A stretch of 64,000 nt of DNA from Pelagibacterium sp. 26DY04 (GCF_031202305.1 NZ_CP101731.1:248001-312000); one strand, 5' to 3'; shown: positions 27,318-37,164, counted from the first letter of the stretch. Numbers and translations are program-made. The notes: generated by a model not told the origin, from the sequence alone.

Positions 27318-27500
27318 TTACTTGCCGCCGAAAGCGGTGTCGAAGGCGTGACGGGCCAGCTCGGCGCGGCTCAGGCCGCGGGCGCGCAGGGCGTCGTCGG
27401 ACAGGTTCGACAGATCGGAATAAAGGTTGGAAGCGCGGCGGGCGCGGCCGATGTCGCCGAAGAACCCCGTGATCGCGTCAAATGCTCCATTGCGTGCCAT
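27318..27500 (-). CDS. Small DUF1127-type protein
   Basis: A 60-aa protein whose C-terminal half (DLSNLSDDALRARGLSRAEL) matches the DUF1127/YjiS-like pattern of small Arg-rich alphaproteobacterial proteins. Several members of this group affect RNA turnover or phosphate and C4-metabolism genes; the role here is unknown. AGGAG lies 7 nt before the ATG. The 132-bp upstream region holds an exact palindrome (ATCGC-TT-GCGAT, 27525-27536) and a 7-bp hairpin (27571-27589), so it probably has its own promoter. It has its own terminator. It sits unusually between trpB and trpA. Confidence 0.8.
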   Translation of the reverse strand: MARNGAFDAITGFFGDIGRARRASNLYSDLSNLSDDALRARGLSRAELARHAFDTAFGGK

Positions 27501-27632
27501 GTTAAATCTCCTGCATCGAATTTAATCGCTTGCGATCTAAATGATGCCAGATGGGGCAAACAACAAGCGCTGGCTGGGTATTCCAGCCATGCGAAATATG
27601 CGGGGCTTCCGGGCGATACGGTTATCAGAGCG

Positions 27633-28853
27633 TTAAAGTGCCATGCCCAGTTGGCGCCCCACCGATTCCACGTCCTTGTCGCCACGGCCGGAGAGGCACA
27701 GGATGACGATATCGTCCTTGCTCATGGTGGGGGCCAGTTTCATGACATGAGCCAGCCCGTGCGCGCTTTCGAGCGCCGGGATGATGCCCTCGAACTTTGT
27801 GCAGGCCATGAAGGCGTCAAGCGCTTCCTTGTCGGTGACCGGCACATAATTCACCCGGCCGCTGTCGCGCAGGAAGGCGTGCTCGGGTCCGACGCCGGGG
27901 TAGTCGAGACCGGCGGAAATCGAATGACCCTCGAGGATCTGCCCATCGGCATCCTGAAGCAGATAGGTGCGGTTGCCGTGCAATACGCCAGGGCGGCCGC
28001 CGGTCATCGAGGCGGCATGGCCGTTTTCGACATCGAGCCCGTGCCCGCCGGCTTCGGCGCCGAAAATCTTGACGTTGGGCTCATCGAGGAAATCATGGAA
28101 CGTGCCGATGGCGTTCGATCCGCCGCCGATACAGGCGACCAGCGCATCGGGCAGGCGACCTTCGGCCTCCAGAATCTGAGCGCGGATTTCCTCGCCGATC
28201 ACCTTCTGGAAGTCGCGCACCATTTCGGGGTAGGGGTGCGGCCCCGCGGCGGTGCCGATCAGGTAATAAGTGGTTTCCACATTGGTGACCCAATCGCGCA
28301 ACGCCTCGTTCATGGCGTCCTTGAGCGTCCCCGCGCCGGCAGTGACCGGCCGCACTTCGGCGCCAAGCATTTTCATGCGCAAGACGTTGGGCATCTGGCG
28401 CTCGACATCGGTGGCGCCCATGAAGATGGTACAGGGCAGCCCGAACCGGGCGCAGACCGTGGCGGTCGCCACCCCATGCTGGCCGGCGCCGGTTTCGGCG
28501 ATGATGCGGGTCTTGCCCATGCGCTTGGCCAAGAGAATCTGGCCCAGGCAGTTGTTGAGCTTGTGGGAGCCTGTGTGGTTGAGGTCTTCGCGCTTGAAAT
28601 AGACCTTGGCGCCGCCAAGTTCCTCGGTCATACGCTCGGCAAAATAGAGCGGGGAGGGTCGGCCGGCGAAATGAGTGCGCAGATCGTCCATTTCGGCGAG
28701 GAATTCGGGGTCGGTCTGGGCGGCGCGATAGGCCTTTTCCAGATCGAGGATCAGCGGCATCAGGGTTTCGGCGACGAAGCGCCCGCCATAGATGCCGAAC
28801 TTGCCGTTCTCATCGGGCCCCTGACGCAGGGAGTTGGCGCTGTTCTGGCTCAT
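27633..28853 (-). CDS. trpB: Tryptophan synthase beta subunit
   Basis: PLP enzyme that condenses indole with serine to tryptophan, 406 aa. Lys98 in [11 protein letters not shown] forms the PLP Schiff base. GAGQHG near residue 125 and the phosphate-binding [13 protein letters not shown] near 245 are present. It forms the alpha2-beta2 complex with TrpA. The start [13 protein letters not shown] lies 1 nt beyond the trpF stop, so trpF and trpB are coupled. TrpC, TrpD and TrpE are not in this window, as is usual where trp genes are split into several clusters. Confidence 0.97.
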   Translation of the reverse strand: MSQNSANSLRQGPDENGKFGIYGGRFVAETLMPLILDLEKAYRAAQTDPEFLAEMDDLRTHFAGRPSPLYFAERMTEELGGAKVYFKREDLNHTGSHKLNNCLGQILLAKRMGKTRIIAETGAGQHGVATATVCARFGLPCTIFMGATDVERQMPNVLRMKMLGAEVRPVTAGAGTLKDAMNEALRDWVTNVETTYYLIGTAAGPHPYPEMVRDFQKVIGEEIRAQILEAEGRLPDALVACIGGGSNAIGTFHDFLDEPNVKIFGAEAGGHGLDVENGHAASMTGGRPGVLHGNRTYLLQDADGQILEGHSISAGLDYPGVGPEHAFLRDSGRVNYVPVTDKEALDAFMACTKFEGIIPALESAHGLAHVMKLAPTMSKDDIVILCLSGRGDKDVESVGRQLGMAL

Positions 28854-28854
28854 T

Positions 28855-29511
28855 TCAGTTCCCGTCTGCTGCCGCTTCCCGCGCGCGGGACATGAAGGCG
28901 GTGATCAGATCGGCATCCTTTACGCCCTTTTCGCGCTCGACCCCTGAAGAGACGTCGAGACCGAAGGGGCGGACCGTTCTGACCGCTTGCGACACGTTGT
29001 CGATCGTAAGGCCTCCCGAAAGCATGAAGGGCAGTGAACGGTCAAGGCCTTCAAGCAGCGTCCAGTCGAACGTCTTGCCCAGCCCACCGGGGCGGGTAGT
29101 GTCCTTGGGCGGCTTGGCGTCGAGGATCAGGCGATCGGAAACCGTGCGGAAGGTGGGGGCGAAACGGATGTCCTTTTCGTCTCCCACCGGCAGGGCCTTG
29201 ATGATCTTGAGCCCGGAACGCTCGCGGATATCGGCGGTGCGCATCTTGTTTTCGCTGCCGTGGAGCTGGAGCCAGTGGACACCGGTATCGGCTGCGGCGG
29301 CGACCGTGTCATTGTCGGGATCGACAAGCAGGATCGCCGTTTCGATCCGGTCTCCGGCACGGGAAACAAGATTTGCGATCTCGTTAAACGGCAGGTGTCG
29401 TGGGCTCTTGGCGAAATGAACGAACCCCACCATGTCCGCGCCCTGGGCAATGACGTGGTCGAGGATATCGGGGGTGCTGACCCCGCAGATCTTGATGATC
29501 GGTGCGCTCAT
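28855..29511 (-). CDS. trpF: Phosphoribosylanthranilate isomerase
   Basis: Converts N-(5-phosphoribosyl)anthranilate to the CdRP ketone in tryptophan synthesis. The 218-aa TIM barrel opens with [11 protein letters not shown], holding the catalytic Cys near residue 9; the catalytic Asp lies in LILDAKPP near 130. SGGLTIDNV near 176 binds phosphate, and [16 protein letters not shown] closes the barrel. The ATG at 29511 abuts the lapA stop, whereas the upstream in-frame region is lapA in another frame. It is the first trp gene after lapA and precedes trpB directly. Confidence 0.96.
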   Translation of the reverse strand: MSAPIIKICGVSTPDILDHVIAQGADMVGFVHFAKSPRHLPFNEIANLVSRAGDRIETAILLVDPDNDTVAAAADTGVHWLQLHGSENKMRTADIRERSGLKIIKALPVGDEKDIRFAPTFRTVSDRLILDAKPPKDTTRPGGLGKTFDWTLLEGLDRSLPFMLSGGLTIDNVSQAVRTVRPFGLDVSSGVEREKGVKDADLITAFMSRAREAAADGN

Positions 29512-29512
29512 T

Positions 29513-29863
29513 TCAGGCCAGTTCGTCAGCGGCGAGGAGCGCTGGATCGTCGGCGCGGGCCGGCGCGCGGCGGGCGTGGTCGAGATCGGTTTTGAGCTTT
29601 TCGTTCTCGCGGCGCAGGCGCCTTTCCTCGCGACGATGGCCGGCCTGGGTGAACCAGACGGCGAGCCCGCCCAGGGAAATGCCAGCGAAAAGAACGGCAT
29701 AGATCACCAGAAACAGCGGCATGCCGAACCCCGGCGCTGTCTCGTCGACGGCGACCAGCGGATTGAAATTGACGGCAACCATGTGCCGGTTGGCCAGCGC
29801 GAAGATCAGCACCAAAAGGCACAGGGGGACGAGCACGAGCCAGCCGACGATGCGTTTACGCAT
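29513..29863 (-). CDS. lapA: LapA-domain (DUF1049) inner-membrane protein
   Basis: A 116-aa membrane protein with two transmembrane helices, residues about 5-24 and 48-70, and a cytoplasmic coiled-coil tail rich in Arg and Glu (REERRLRRENEKLKTDL). This matches the LapA (YciS/DUF1049) family. In E. coli LapA works with LapB in control of LPS synthesis, and LapB is not encoded here, so a role in envelope biogenesis is inference. It sits between ihfB and trpF, as in many Hyphomicrobiales, 38 nt after ihfB. Confidence 0.82.
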   Translation of the reverse strand: MRKRIVGWLVLVPLCLLVLIFALANRHMVAVNFNPLVAVDETAPGFGMPLFLVIYAVLFAGISLGGLAVWFTQAGHRREERRLRRENEKLKTDLDHARRAPARADDPALLAADELA

Positions 29864-29901
29864 GGGACATCACGTTCCTGTTGCGGCTGGCCGAACCGGG
29901 A

Positions 29902-30183
29902 TCAGGCCCCGTTCAGCCGCTCGCGGATTTCCTTGCCGGCCTTGAACTGGGGGACGTATTTTTCGCCAACGTCGACCTGCTCGCCGGTTCGGGGGTTGCG
30001 GCCCACGCGGGCCGGACGGTTCTTGACCGAAAAGGCCCCGAAACCGCGCAATTCCACCCGATCCCCCCGGGCCAGGGCATCGCCGATCTCGTCGAGAATG
30101 GCGTTGACGATGTTTTCGATATCGCGATGGAAGAGGTGCGGATTTTCGGCCGCGAGCTTTTCGATGAGTTCGGACTTGATCAT
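29902..30183 (-). CDS. ihfB: Integration host factor subunit beta
   Basis: DNA-bending architectural protein of 93 aa that pairs with IhfA. The HU/IHF fold is complete: [15 protein letters not shown], the [19 protein letters not shown] arm with the intercalating proline, and the C-terminal [14 protein letters not shown] assists sigma-54 promoters, recombination and replication in proteobacteria. It lies 57 nt downstream of sppA, a common order in alphaproteobacteria. The TxTGE-type position reads RTGEQV, supporting IHF rather than HU. Confidence 0.95.
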   Translation of the reverse strand: MIKSELIEKLAAENPHLFHRDIENIVNAILDEIGDALARGDRVELRGFGAFSVKNRPARVGRNPRTGEQVDVGEKYVPQFKAGKEIRERLNGA

Positions 30184-30240
30184 TCTCGTCGCACGCCCCC
30201 CGGGGCAAATCTGGCTAAATGGCTTTTCGCCTTGAGGTTT

Positions 30241-31164
30241 TTATGGGCCATGAGGGTGCCAAAGCGCGACAAGCCCGTCAAGCGGCAAGCCCTTTCCTAT
30301 ATCACCAAGTGCGCGGGCGACGATAAGATCGAGCCAGTTGGGGCCCGATGGGGGTGGCCAGACATCGATGAGCGGAAGGGCGGGATCGATCTCGTGATTG
30401 GCGGCAAGCCATTGAATTGCCTCGCGTTCTCCGCCCGTTTCATCGATCAGGCCAGCTTCGAGCGCCATGGCGCCCGAAAGAATGCGCCCATCGGCAATGG
30501 CTTGAATTTGCTGGCTATTCATCGAGCGGCGCTCGGCGACGAGGTCGATAAAATACTGGAAGGAAGAATCGACCAGGTCTTCGAGGGAGGCGCGGATTTC
30601 GGGGGTAATGGGTTCGTCGAAATCGGGCTCCGACTTGAGGGCGCCCGAGGCGACCTTGTCGAGGTCTATCCCTATGGTATCAAAGAGATTTCCTGCGTCC
30701 ACATGCTGGTAGTAAACCCCGACCGATCCGACGATCGAGAGATTGCGGGCGAGAATATGGTCCGAGGCGATGGCGCCCATATAGGCGGCCGACGCGCCGA
30801 GCTCGCCTATGGTGCTAACCAGCGGTTTTTGCTCGGCAATTTCGCGCAGGGACTCGTAGAGTTCCTCGCCGCCCGCAGTGGTGCCGCCGGGGCTGTTGAT
30901 GGAAACGATGACCGCGGAAATCGTATCGTCCTCGGCCAGGCGAGAGAGCATGGCCGAGCGCTCGGGATCTGTGGTGATGGGGCCGGAAATACTGATGCGC
31001 GCAATGGCTTGGCCGGGAACCGAGAGCGCCGGCAGGTAGCGCGCGAGGGCGAAAAACACGGCGGCGGCGAGCGCCAGAAAGGCGAAAATCCGCCAGCGGC
31101 CGCGCGAACGCCGGAGCGAGCGGGTTACCGGGATGGTTTCGACGGGGTCGTCCACAATGGCCAT
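30241..31164 (-). CDS. sppA: Signal peptide peptidase SppA (S49 family)
   Basis: Inner-membrane serine protease of 307 aa that degrades cleaved signal peptides. The short, single-domain form. A basic N-terminus is followed by one transmembrane anchor near residues 27-50. The S49 domain contains VSINSPGGTTAGGEEL near 110 and the nucleophile region GELGASAAYMGAIASD, with the catalytic Ser in GASAAY. A Lys in SGALKSEPDF near 180 is the probable general base. A potential substrate group is lipoproteins and secreted proteins. Downstream is ihfB. Confidence 0.9.
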   Translation of the reverse strand: MAIVDDPVETIPVTRSLRRSRGRWRIFAFLALAAAVFFALARYLPALSVPGQAIARISISGPITTDPERSAMLSRLAEDDTISAVIVSINSPGGTTAGGEELYESLREIAEQKPLVSTIGELGASAAYMGAIASDHILARNLSIVGSVGVYYQHVDAGNLFDTIGIDLDKVASGALKSEPDFDEPITPEIRASLEDLVDSSFQYFIDLVAERRSMNSQQIQAIADGRILSGAMALEAGLIDETGGEREAIQWLAANHEIDPALPLIDVWPPPSGPNWLDLIVARALGDIGKGLPLDGLVALWHPHGP

Positions 31165-31205
31165 ATCGGGGTCCAGATCAGCGTTTGTGCGCGTGATCGA
31201 CGGGT

Positions 31206-31709
31206 CTATACGGAGTTCGCCAACACGCTCGTGCGAACCATGTATTGCGCGTCGGAATCGTAGCTCGCGAGCTTGGCCACGAGCGCCTCATCGTCATAGC
31301 GGAAAAACCCCATACGGGTCCAGAAGGGCGTGGAGCGATTGACCGCGACAAGGCTCATGGCGCCGAGGGGTCGTGCGGCGCCGGCGAGGCGTTCAACGAT
31401 CGCCGCCCCCGCCCCCGTACCACGGGCAGCGGGGAGAAGGGCGAGGTCATGAATATAGAGCGTATCGGGTTGGGCGGGGATTTCTCCCAGCACGGTGTTG
31501 AGGGCGGGAACCTGCCCCAGGCGCCAGGGATGGGCGAGAAGGTAGCCGGCAGGGGTATCATCGTCTTCGAAGAGAAAGCAGGTGGCGGGGGCGATCGCTT
31601 GCCGGTCGGCAAAGACGGCATCGTCCTCGGGGAAATCGGGGTGGACCTTTTCGGCGATGGCGGAGACGGTGGGAAGGTCGGAGGCAAGGAGCGGGCGCCA
31701 AGCGTGCAT
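31206..31709 (-). CDS. GNAT family N-acetyltransferase
   Basis: An acetyl-CoA-dependent transferase of about 167 aa with unknown substrate. The GNAT core is visible: the beta-strand LYIHDLALLPAARGTGAG holds the acetyl-CoA-binding R/Q-x-x-G-x-G/A loop, then VAVNRSTPFWTRMGFFRYDD near the C-terminus. The start at 31709 (MHAWRPLLASDL) is chosen by GNAT N-terminal similarity; a longer form from 31820 would add 37 residues, mostly Gly, Pro and Ala. The ribosome site is weak either way. It is divergent from mipZ and shares its promoter region. Confidence 0.8.
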   Translation of the reverse strand: MHAWRPLLASDLPTVSAIAEKVHPDFPEDDAVFADRQAIAPATCFLFEDDDTPAGYLLAHPWRLGQVPALNTVLGEIPAQPDTLYIHDLALLPAARGTGAGAAIVERLAGAARPLGAMSLVAVNRSTPFWTRMGFFRYDDEALVAKLASYDSDAQYMVRTSVLANSV

Positions 31710-31826
31710 TTTCGTGGCTTTAGGTCCGGGAAAAACGTTCGGACCGTTATGGCCGTGGGCTGCCCCGGAGGCAAGGCGTTGGCGTTGTTGAAAACCGGGG
31801 CACGGCAGCGGCGTCAGCAAGGCCGA

Positions 31827-31845
31827 TTAAGAGCCTGTTAACCAT
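31827..31845 (+). promoter_or_regulatory. CtrA-type site upstream of mipZ
   Basis: TTAA-N7-TTAA at 31827-31841, with the second half extended to TTAACCAT (31838-31845), 51 nt before the mipZ ATG. Matches the full CtrA consensus; binding is inferred. Confidence 0.65.
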
Positions 31846-31895
31846 GTTGGCGCCTGTTAGAGTCCGTATCTACAAGCTGATTTGGGGAAGCGGAC

Positions 31896-32764
31896 ATGTC
31901 GCACTCTGGCGCGCACATCATTGCGGTGGGCAATGAAAAGGGAGGGTCGGGCAAATCGACCACGGCGCTGCATCTGGCGGTCTATCTGCTGCATCAGGGC
32001 TATGGGGTGGGGACGGTGGACGTCGACAGCCGCCAGCAGACGCTGACCCGCTATATGCGCAACCGACGAGCCACGGTGGATACAGCCAAGCGCGACATTC
32101 CGCTGCCCAAGCATCTCTATATCCCCACCGCCTGGGGGGATTCGATCAGCGAGAACCAGGTCGCCGAGCGCGAGATCTTCGACCGCTCGCTGGCGGGACT
32201 GCGCGAGGAGGTGGATTTCATCGTCATCGATACGCCCGTTTCGACTGCAACCTGGCCCGCGCCGCTCACGGCATGGCCGATACGCTGGTGACCCCGCTCA
32301 ACGATTCCATGATCGATCTGGACGTGCTGGCGCGGTTCGACGAAAAGACCGGCGAGCCGATCCAGACCAGCCCTTATTCGCGCAATGTGCAAGCAGCGCG
32401 CGCCGACCGGCTTGAGCGCACCGGGCAGATGACCGATTGGGTGCTGGTGCGCAACCGCATCTCCAATCTCGGTTCGCGCAATGCCAGCGAGGTGCAGCAG
32501 ACCGTGGAACGGATCGCCGAGCGGCTGGGCTGCCGGGTGGCGGACGGGATCGCCGAGCGGGTGATTTTCCGCTCGCTGTTCAAATTGGGGATGACGGTGT
32601 TCGATCCGCTCGAAGCCGAGCTGCTGGGGGCGACACCATCCATGTCGCACGTCAATGCGCGCCAGGAATATCGGAGCCTGGTGGCAGCGCTCCGCCTGCC
32701 GGTGCGGCTGCCGGTGCCGGTGGCCGATAACGAGCCGGCGAAAGCCGCGCAGCTTTCGGCCTAA
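31896..32764 (+). pseudogene. mipZ: MipZ division-plane positioning ATPase, interrupted by a -1 frameshift
   Basis: ParA-like ATPase homologue that in Caulobacter inhibits FtsZ near the poles and so places the division site. The first frame gives MSHSGAHIIAVGNEKGGSGK (Walker A) up to DFIVIDTP, then nonsense and a stop at 32291. The second frame, from about 32240 to 32764, continues the homologous protein (HGMADTLVTPLNDSMIDLD). Adding one G after 32238 restores TPGFDCNLARAAHGMADT, matching MipZ. The repaired protein would be about 289 aa, normal for the family. Coding quality is otherwise intact, and MipZ is essential in Caulobacter, so a sequencing error is as likely as a real mutation. Confidence 0.85.
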
Positions 32765-32812
32765 GCGAAAGGCCGCTCGCTCTCGCGGGCGGCCCTTACG
32801 TATATCGGCGGC

Positions 32813-34618
32813 CTACTTTTCGATTTCCACGCGGTCGTGCTCGTCGCCATCCACGTCGAAGGCGCGGTAGATGACGCGGTCGTCGCGCATGACGTCGATC
32901 ACCTGGAACATCTGCGTTTCCTCGACGGCCAACTCGATATAGTCGTGGTCCTCGATCTCGTAGAATTTGTCCCCCGCGCTCGAGAGCACGTAGTAGATGC
33001 CGCCATCGTCGGCATCGGAGATTTCCCCATCGAGCATGGGGTAGGTGCGCGTATAGGCGTGATCGTGACCTTGGAAGACCATGGAGACGACGCCGCTTTC
33101 TTCCCAGATGGGCATCCAGTTCTCGGTGACGCCGGCATAATAGCGGCCCGGGCGCGAGGTATAGGCGGCGTGGTGGGTGAAGACGAAGGTGAAATCGTCA
33201 TCGGCATCGCCGAGCACTTCGGGCAGCCATTCGGCCTGTTCGCCATTCCACTCGTTGGAATCGAGCATCACGAAGGTGTTGCCGCCGAATTCGAATGAAT
33301 AGGCCAGCCCCGACGGCATGCCCTCGGGGCCGTTGTCGGGCAGGCGGAACAGGTTGCGATAGGTGTAGGGGTCGTTATCGGGCAGGTATTCGTGATTGCC
33401 CGGAATGGTCGCCAGCGGGATCGAGCGGCCGGCATCGCCCAGGGCGGCGAAGAATTCGTCCCACTGATCGGCATCATTGCCACGGCTCACCAGATCGCCG
33501 CCGAACACCAGAAGATCGGCATCGGGGCGCTCGCGCAGGGCGGCGTCCATGACGCTTTCGAACCGCAGGAACCCTTCTTGGACATCGCCGATATAGATGA
33601 AGCTCATCGGGTGTTCGCCATTGCGGGCGGTTTCGAACTCGGCGACCGAAGACCAGCCGGCCTCCTCGGACCCCACGGCGTAGACATAGTGGGTGCCGGG
33701 CTCGAGATCCTCGACAAGCGCACTGTGGCGATGGACTTCCCGCTGGTTGACCACGCGCGGGCTTTCGACCAGCACGGTTTCGGCGGCAATGATGCGCGGC
33801 TCGGAACGGTTCGGGGAATTGTAATCGTCGGCTTCCCACAGAGCCACGGCCTGTTCGGTGACGCTGGTGTCGGTGCGCCAGTTGACGGCGATGGAATCGC
33901 GCGGGTCCTCGGTGATGGTGAGGAAAATCTGGTCGGGCGTCGCGCTCGCCGGATAATCGGTTTCGTGGAAGGCGCCGTAGATGGCGGCGGCCGGGCGTCG
34001 ATCGGACGGCGTGCGCACCAGCGTCATGCCCTCGAGTTCGGGTGAGATCGCATCCAGCGTCACCGTGCGGTCCACATAGGTGAGGGCGCCCTGTTCGAGC
34101 ACGCCTGCCTCGAGGTAGTCGGGCTCGATGTTAGCGACTTCGGCTTCCCCGATCTCGCCCTGGGGAGTGACGCCGATGAAATAGTGCTCGCGCACCACGC
34201 GCAGGGCGTGGACGCCCAGCCCGATCTCGCCGGCGGGATAGTCGCGGGTCCAGACGTCGAAATCCTGCTGATAGGCCTCGGCGGAAAATTCGGTCTTTTC
34301 GAACCCTTCTTCGTAGAGCCAGAAGGGCTCGCCCACTTCATCGAGCCGCGCGTCGCGGAAGATATAGACGGTGACGGGCTCGTCCACTTCGAAGCTGATA
34401 TAGCCCTGGGCGAAAAGCGCGCGTTCCTCACCGGTCAGCAGCGCTTCGAAATCGCCAGGCTCGGCCTGGGTGATCTCTTGGGGTTCGAGCGTTTCCAGGA
34501 ACCGTTCCTTGATCGCTTCGGTCGTCTCGGCAATGACATCGGCATGGGCGATGGCGGGCAAGAGCGAGAGGATCGCCGCGAGCGTCGCGGGCACTATCAG
34601 TCGGTGTGGATGGTTCAT
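32813..34618 (-). CDS. Secreted metallophosphoesterase, purple acid phosphatase-like
   Basis: Exported 601-aa protein. A signal peptide (MNHPHRLIVPATLAAIL, cleaved after IAHA) is followed by an acidic region of unknown fold (about 28-200). Next comes a fibronectin/purple-acid-phosphatase N-terminal-like domain (about 220-325, with PDQIFLTITEDPRDSIAVNW). The calcineurin-like domain has VFGGDLVSRG near 373, IPGNHEY near 408, THHAAY near 481 and FQGHDHAYTRTY near 516, so the binuclear metal ligands are present. Likely hydrolyses phosphate esters in the periplasm or outside. Very acidic composition suits a saline environment. It converges on mipZ. Confidence 0.85.
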   Translation of the reverse strand: MNHPHRLIVPATLAAILSLLPAIAHADVIAETTEAIKERFLETLEPQEITQAEPGDFEALLTGEERALFAQGYISFEVDEPVTVYIFRDARLDEVGEPFWLYEEGFEKTEFSAEAYQQDFDVWTRDYPAGEIGLGVHALRVVREHYFIGVTPQGEIGEAEVANIEPDYLEAGVLEQGALTYVDRTVTLDAISPELEGMTLVRTPSDRRPAAAIYGAFHETDYPASATPDQIFLTITEDPRDSIAVNWRTDTSVTEQAVALWEADDYNSPNRSEPRIIAAETVLVESPRVVNQREVHRHSALVEDLEPGTHYVYAVGSEEAGWSSVAEFETARNGEHPMSFIYIGDVQEGFLRFESVMDAALRERPDADLLVFGGDLVSRGNDADQWDEFFAALGDAGRSIPLATIPGNHEYLPDNDPYTYRNLFRLPDNGPEGMPSGLAYSFEFGGNTFVMLDSNEWNGEQAEWLPEVLGDADDDFTFVFTHHAAYTSRPGRYYAGVTENWMPIWEESGVVSMVFQGHDHAYTRTYPMLDGEISDADDGGIYYVLSSAGDKFYEIEDHDYIELAVEETQMFQVIDVMRDDRVIYRAFDVDGDEHDRVEIEK

Positions 34619-34935
34619 GGCAGGCTCCCAGTCGGCAAAGGCCAGGGTCGCATAACCGCCGCCAATGACATGCCCATGACGGCAGCCAGACCAAACCGCT
34701 TCCGGGAATAAAGGCTGGTGTTGCGGGTAAGGTTTTGCCGAATCCGCACGCTGGCTTTGTCACAAATTTCGGCTGATTTTTCGCAAATTCTTCGCAAAAT
34801 CGCCGGACGCCTTGCTTTGCCGCCAAGCCCGCTTGTTTATGACAATGCAATGACGTTCAAATTTGTCTACCGTTAACCCGCGCCCTCTAGAGCACAGCCC
34901 CAGTTTGATGTCATGCCGCCAGAAGGGGCTTGTTG
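34619..34935. other. 317-bp intergenic region between divergent metallophosphoesterase and chemoreceptor genes
   Basis: No gene is apparent. It must hold both promoters. Two TTCGCAAA repeats (34780-34787 and 34791-34798) are 11 bp apart on the same face of the helix, and a related TCACAAAT lies at 34760. A GTTAACCC element lies at 34872. An AAGGGG ribosome site for the chemoreceptor lies at 34923-34928. Confidence 0.4.
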
Positions 34936-37164
34936 ATGCTGGGTATGCGCAGTTCCGTTGCCAATCGGGTCTATGCCGCTTTCGGCGCAATCATCGGACT
35001 TATGTTGTGTCTGCTGCTTCTTGCGGTGACCGGCATGCAATCGACGCGCTCCAGCCTGCAAGGCTTCAGCGAAGCGGCTGGAAGAGTCACGACGGCAACC
35101 GAAGTGCTCGATCATCTCGAAACCGCGCGCCTGGCCTTCGCTCAATATGACCGCACCCGCGCGCCGGAAGATGCGGTGGCGGTCGAGCAGGCTCTCGATG
35201 TCCTCCAGACCGGCCAGAACCTTGCTGGTGAAGATGGCGAGCTCTTTGCCCAATATGCCGAGCAGACGGCGGCAATTCTGGACCGCGACGCGACTGCGCA
35301 AGCCGCCCGGGCTGAAATGGAACGCCTGGGTGCGGCCGCAACCGCAACGCTGGGCGAATTGATCGCCCAGACCTCGCAATCGGCCAATCTCAACGCGCGC
35401 GCCGCCGCCATTTCCGGGCTGGCCATTCAGCATGTCCTGACCGCGCGGCTTGCCGCCACTGGACTTGAGGACGACCAGGCCGAGATGAGCCTTGCCGATG
35501 CCACCCAGGCCTCCCAGGCGGCCCTCACCACCCTTGCCGATCTGCGTTCGGTCTTTTACCGCACCGACGATATAGCCCGCGTCGATGAAACGATCACGGC
35601 AACCCAAAGCTATCTCGACCAGCTCGATATCGTCCGGGACGCCTTCTCGCTGCGTGCTGCCGATCAGGTTGAGCATGATCGGATCGACGAAGCGCTGGCC
35701 ACTGCCTATTCCGCCGTGGTGGCTGATGCCGCCGCGCTGCAGGCGGAGGCTGGAACGGCGGCGCAGCGGCAGGCTGAAAGCACGCAATGGCTGGCCATTC
35801 TTCTGGGCGGCGCAATTCTCGTTCTTTCGGCTGGCCTTGCCATCGCCATGGCCCGCTGGATTTCCCATTCGGTGCGCCGCACGGCCGAAGCGATGGAGGG
35901 GATTGCCGGCGGCGATCTCGAGAGCGAGATCGCGCTCGTTAGCCAGGCAACCGAGTTCCGGCAGATGACCCAGGCGCTTGTCGTTTTCCGCGACAACGGC
36001 CGCGCCATGCGCGCCATGGACAGCGAGACGGAGGCCGCCCGCCGCAGCGAGGCCGAAGCCAACGCCCTGCGCCAGACGCTGCAGAGCGATATCCAGCGCG
36101 TCGTCGCTGCCGCTTCCGATGGCGATTTCTCGGCTCGCATCGAGCATGATTTCGGCCGTGCCGAACTCGACGCCCTTGCTGGCTCCGTCAACGCTCTTGT
36201 TGAAACCGTCGATCGGGGAATCGGGGAAACCGGCGCCGTGCTCAATGCGCTGGCGGCAGACGATCTTTCGGCCCGCATGACCGGGCACTACCGTGGCGCC
36301 TTCGATCGACTTAAGACCGACACCAACGCTCTTGCCGAGCGCTTCGCGTCGGTGGTCGCGCAGATGCAGGCGAGCGCGGGAACGCTGAAGGCAGCGACCC
36401 AGGAGATTCTTTCCGGGGCCCATGATCTTTCGGCGCGCACTGCCCGCCAGGCCGCCACCATCGAAGAGACAGCGGCCTCCATGGAGCAACTGGCGGCAAC
36501 AGTGAGCGCCAACGCCCGCCGAGCCGAGGACATGGCCGGCTCTGCCGAATCGGCCGCCGCCATGGCGGGCGAAGGCGAGGCCGTGATGCTGCAGGCCACG
36601 GACGCCATGGGCCGGATCACCAAATCGGCCGAAGAGATTGCTTCGATCGTTAAGCTCATCGACGACATCGCCTTCCAGACCAATCTTCTCGCCCTCAACG
36701 CCTCGGTCGAGGCGGCGCGAGCCGGCGAAGCGGGCAAGGGCTTTGCCGTGGTCGCGGTCGAGGTGCGCCGCCTCGCGCAATCGGCCTCCCAGGCAGGCGA
36801 CGAGATCAAGCAGTTGATTGCCCAATCGGGCCGGGAAGTCGAAGACGGGTCCAAGCTCGTGGCCGAAGCGGCTCGACGCCTTGCCGCCATCATGGCCATG
36901 GTGACCGAGAACGCCAGCACCATGACCGAGATGTCGGCGGCAAGCCGCGACCAGGCCGGCGCCATCCAATCGGTTTCCGCTGCCGTGCGCGAGCTCGATG
37001 TCATCACCCAGCAGAACGCGGCCCTTGTTGAAAAAACCAACGCGGCCGTGGCTCAGACCGATGCACAGGCCCGCGATCTCGATGCGATCGTCGAATCTTT
37101 CCAGCTCAGCCCGGCAGAGACGGACGAGTTCGAAGTCGCACCGCTTTTGGCCCGCGCCAGCTGA
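34936..37164 (+). CDS. Methyl-accepting chemotaxis protein (first of tandem pair)
   Basis: Transmembrane chemoreceptor of 742 aa. TM1 spans about 14-35, the periplasmic helical sensor 36-284, TM2 285-305. A HAMP domain follows ([21 protein letters not shown]), then further HAMP-like repeats near 385-470 (GDFSARI, DDLSARM). The signalling hairpin tip, [16 protein letters not shown], begins near residue 575, with [16 protein letters not shown] after it. No C-terminal pentapeptide for CheR is seen. AAGGGG lies 7 nt before the ATG at 34936; two TTG codons just upstream are less likely. Ligand unknown. No che genes are in the window. Confidence 0.93.
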   Translation: MLGMRSSVANRVYAAFGAIIGLMLCLLLLAVTGMQSTRSSLQGFSEAAGRVTTATEVLDHLETARLAFAQYDRTRAPEDAVAVEQALDVLQTGQNLAGEDGELFAQYAEQTAAILDRDATAQAARAEMERLGAAATATLGELIAQTSQSANLNARAAAISGLAIQHVLTARLAATGLEDDQAEMSLADATQASQAALTTLADLRSVFYRTDDIARVDETITATQSYLDQLDIVRDAFSLRAADQVEHDRIDEALATAYSAVVADAAALQAEAGTAAQRQAESTQWLAILLGGAILVLSAGLAIAMARWISHSVRRTAEAMEGIAGGDLESEIALVSQATEFRQMTQALVVFRDNGRAMRAMDSETEAARRSEAEANALRQTLQSDIQRVVAAASDGDFSARIEHDFGRAELDALAGSVNALVETVDRGIGETGAVLNALAADDLSARMTGHYRGAFDRLKTDTNALAERFASVVAQMQASAGTLKAATQEILSGAHDLSARTARQAATIEETAASMEQLAATVSANARRAEDMAGSAESAAAMAGEGEAVMLQATDAMGRITKSAEEIASIVKLIDDIAFQTNLLALNASVEAARAGEAGKGFAVVAVEVRRLAQSASQAGDEIKQLIAQSGREVEDGSKLVAEAARRLAAIMAMVTENASTMTEMSAASRDQAGAIQSVSAAVRELDVITQQNAALVEKTNAAVAQTDAQARDLDAIVESFQLSPAETDEFEVAPLLARAS

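Noticed and set aside
31896..32291. Treating the two overlapping frames at mipZ as two separate genes
   Set aside because: Together they reconstruct one MipZ protein with a single-base correction, and the second frame lacks its own ribosome site.
32765..32812. Hairpin after mipZ as an intrinsic terminator
   Set aside because: GGCCGC/GCGGCC can pair but there is no T run on either strand; too weak to list.
34873..36969. 698-codon open frame on the minus strand
   Set aside because: Antisense to the first chemoreceptor; Gly/Arg/His-rich and without domains.
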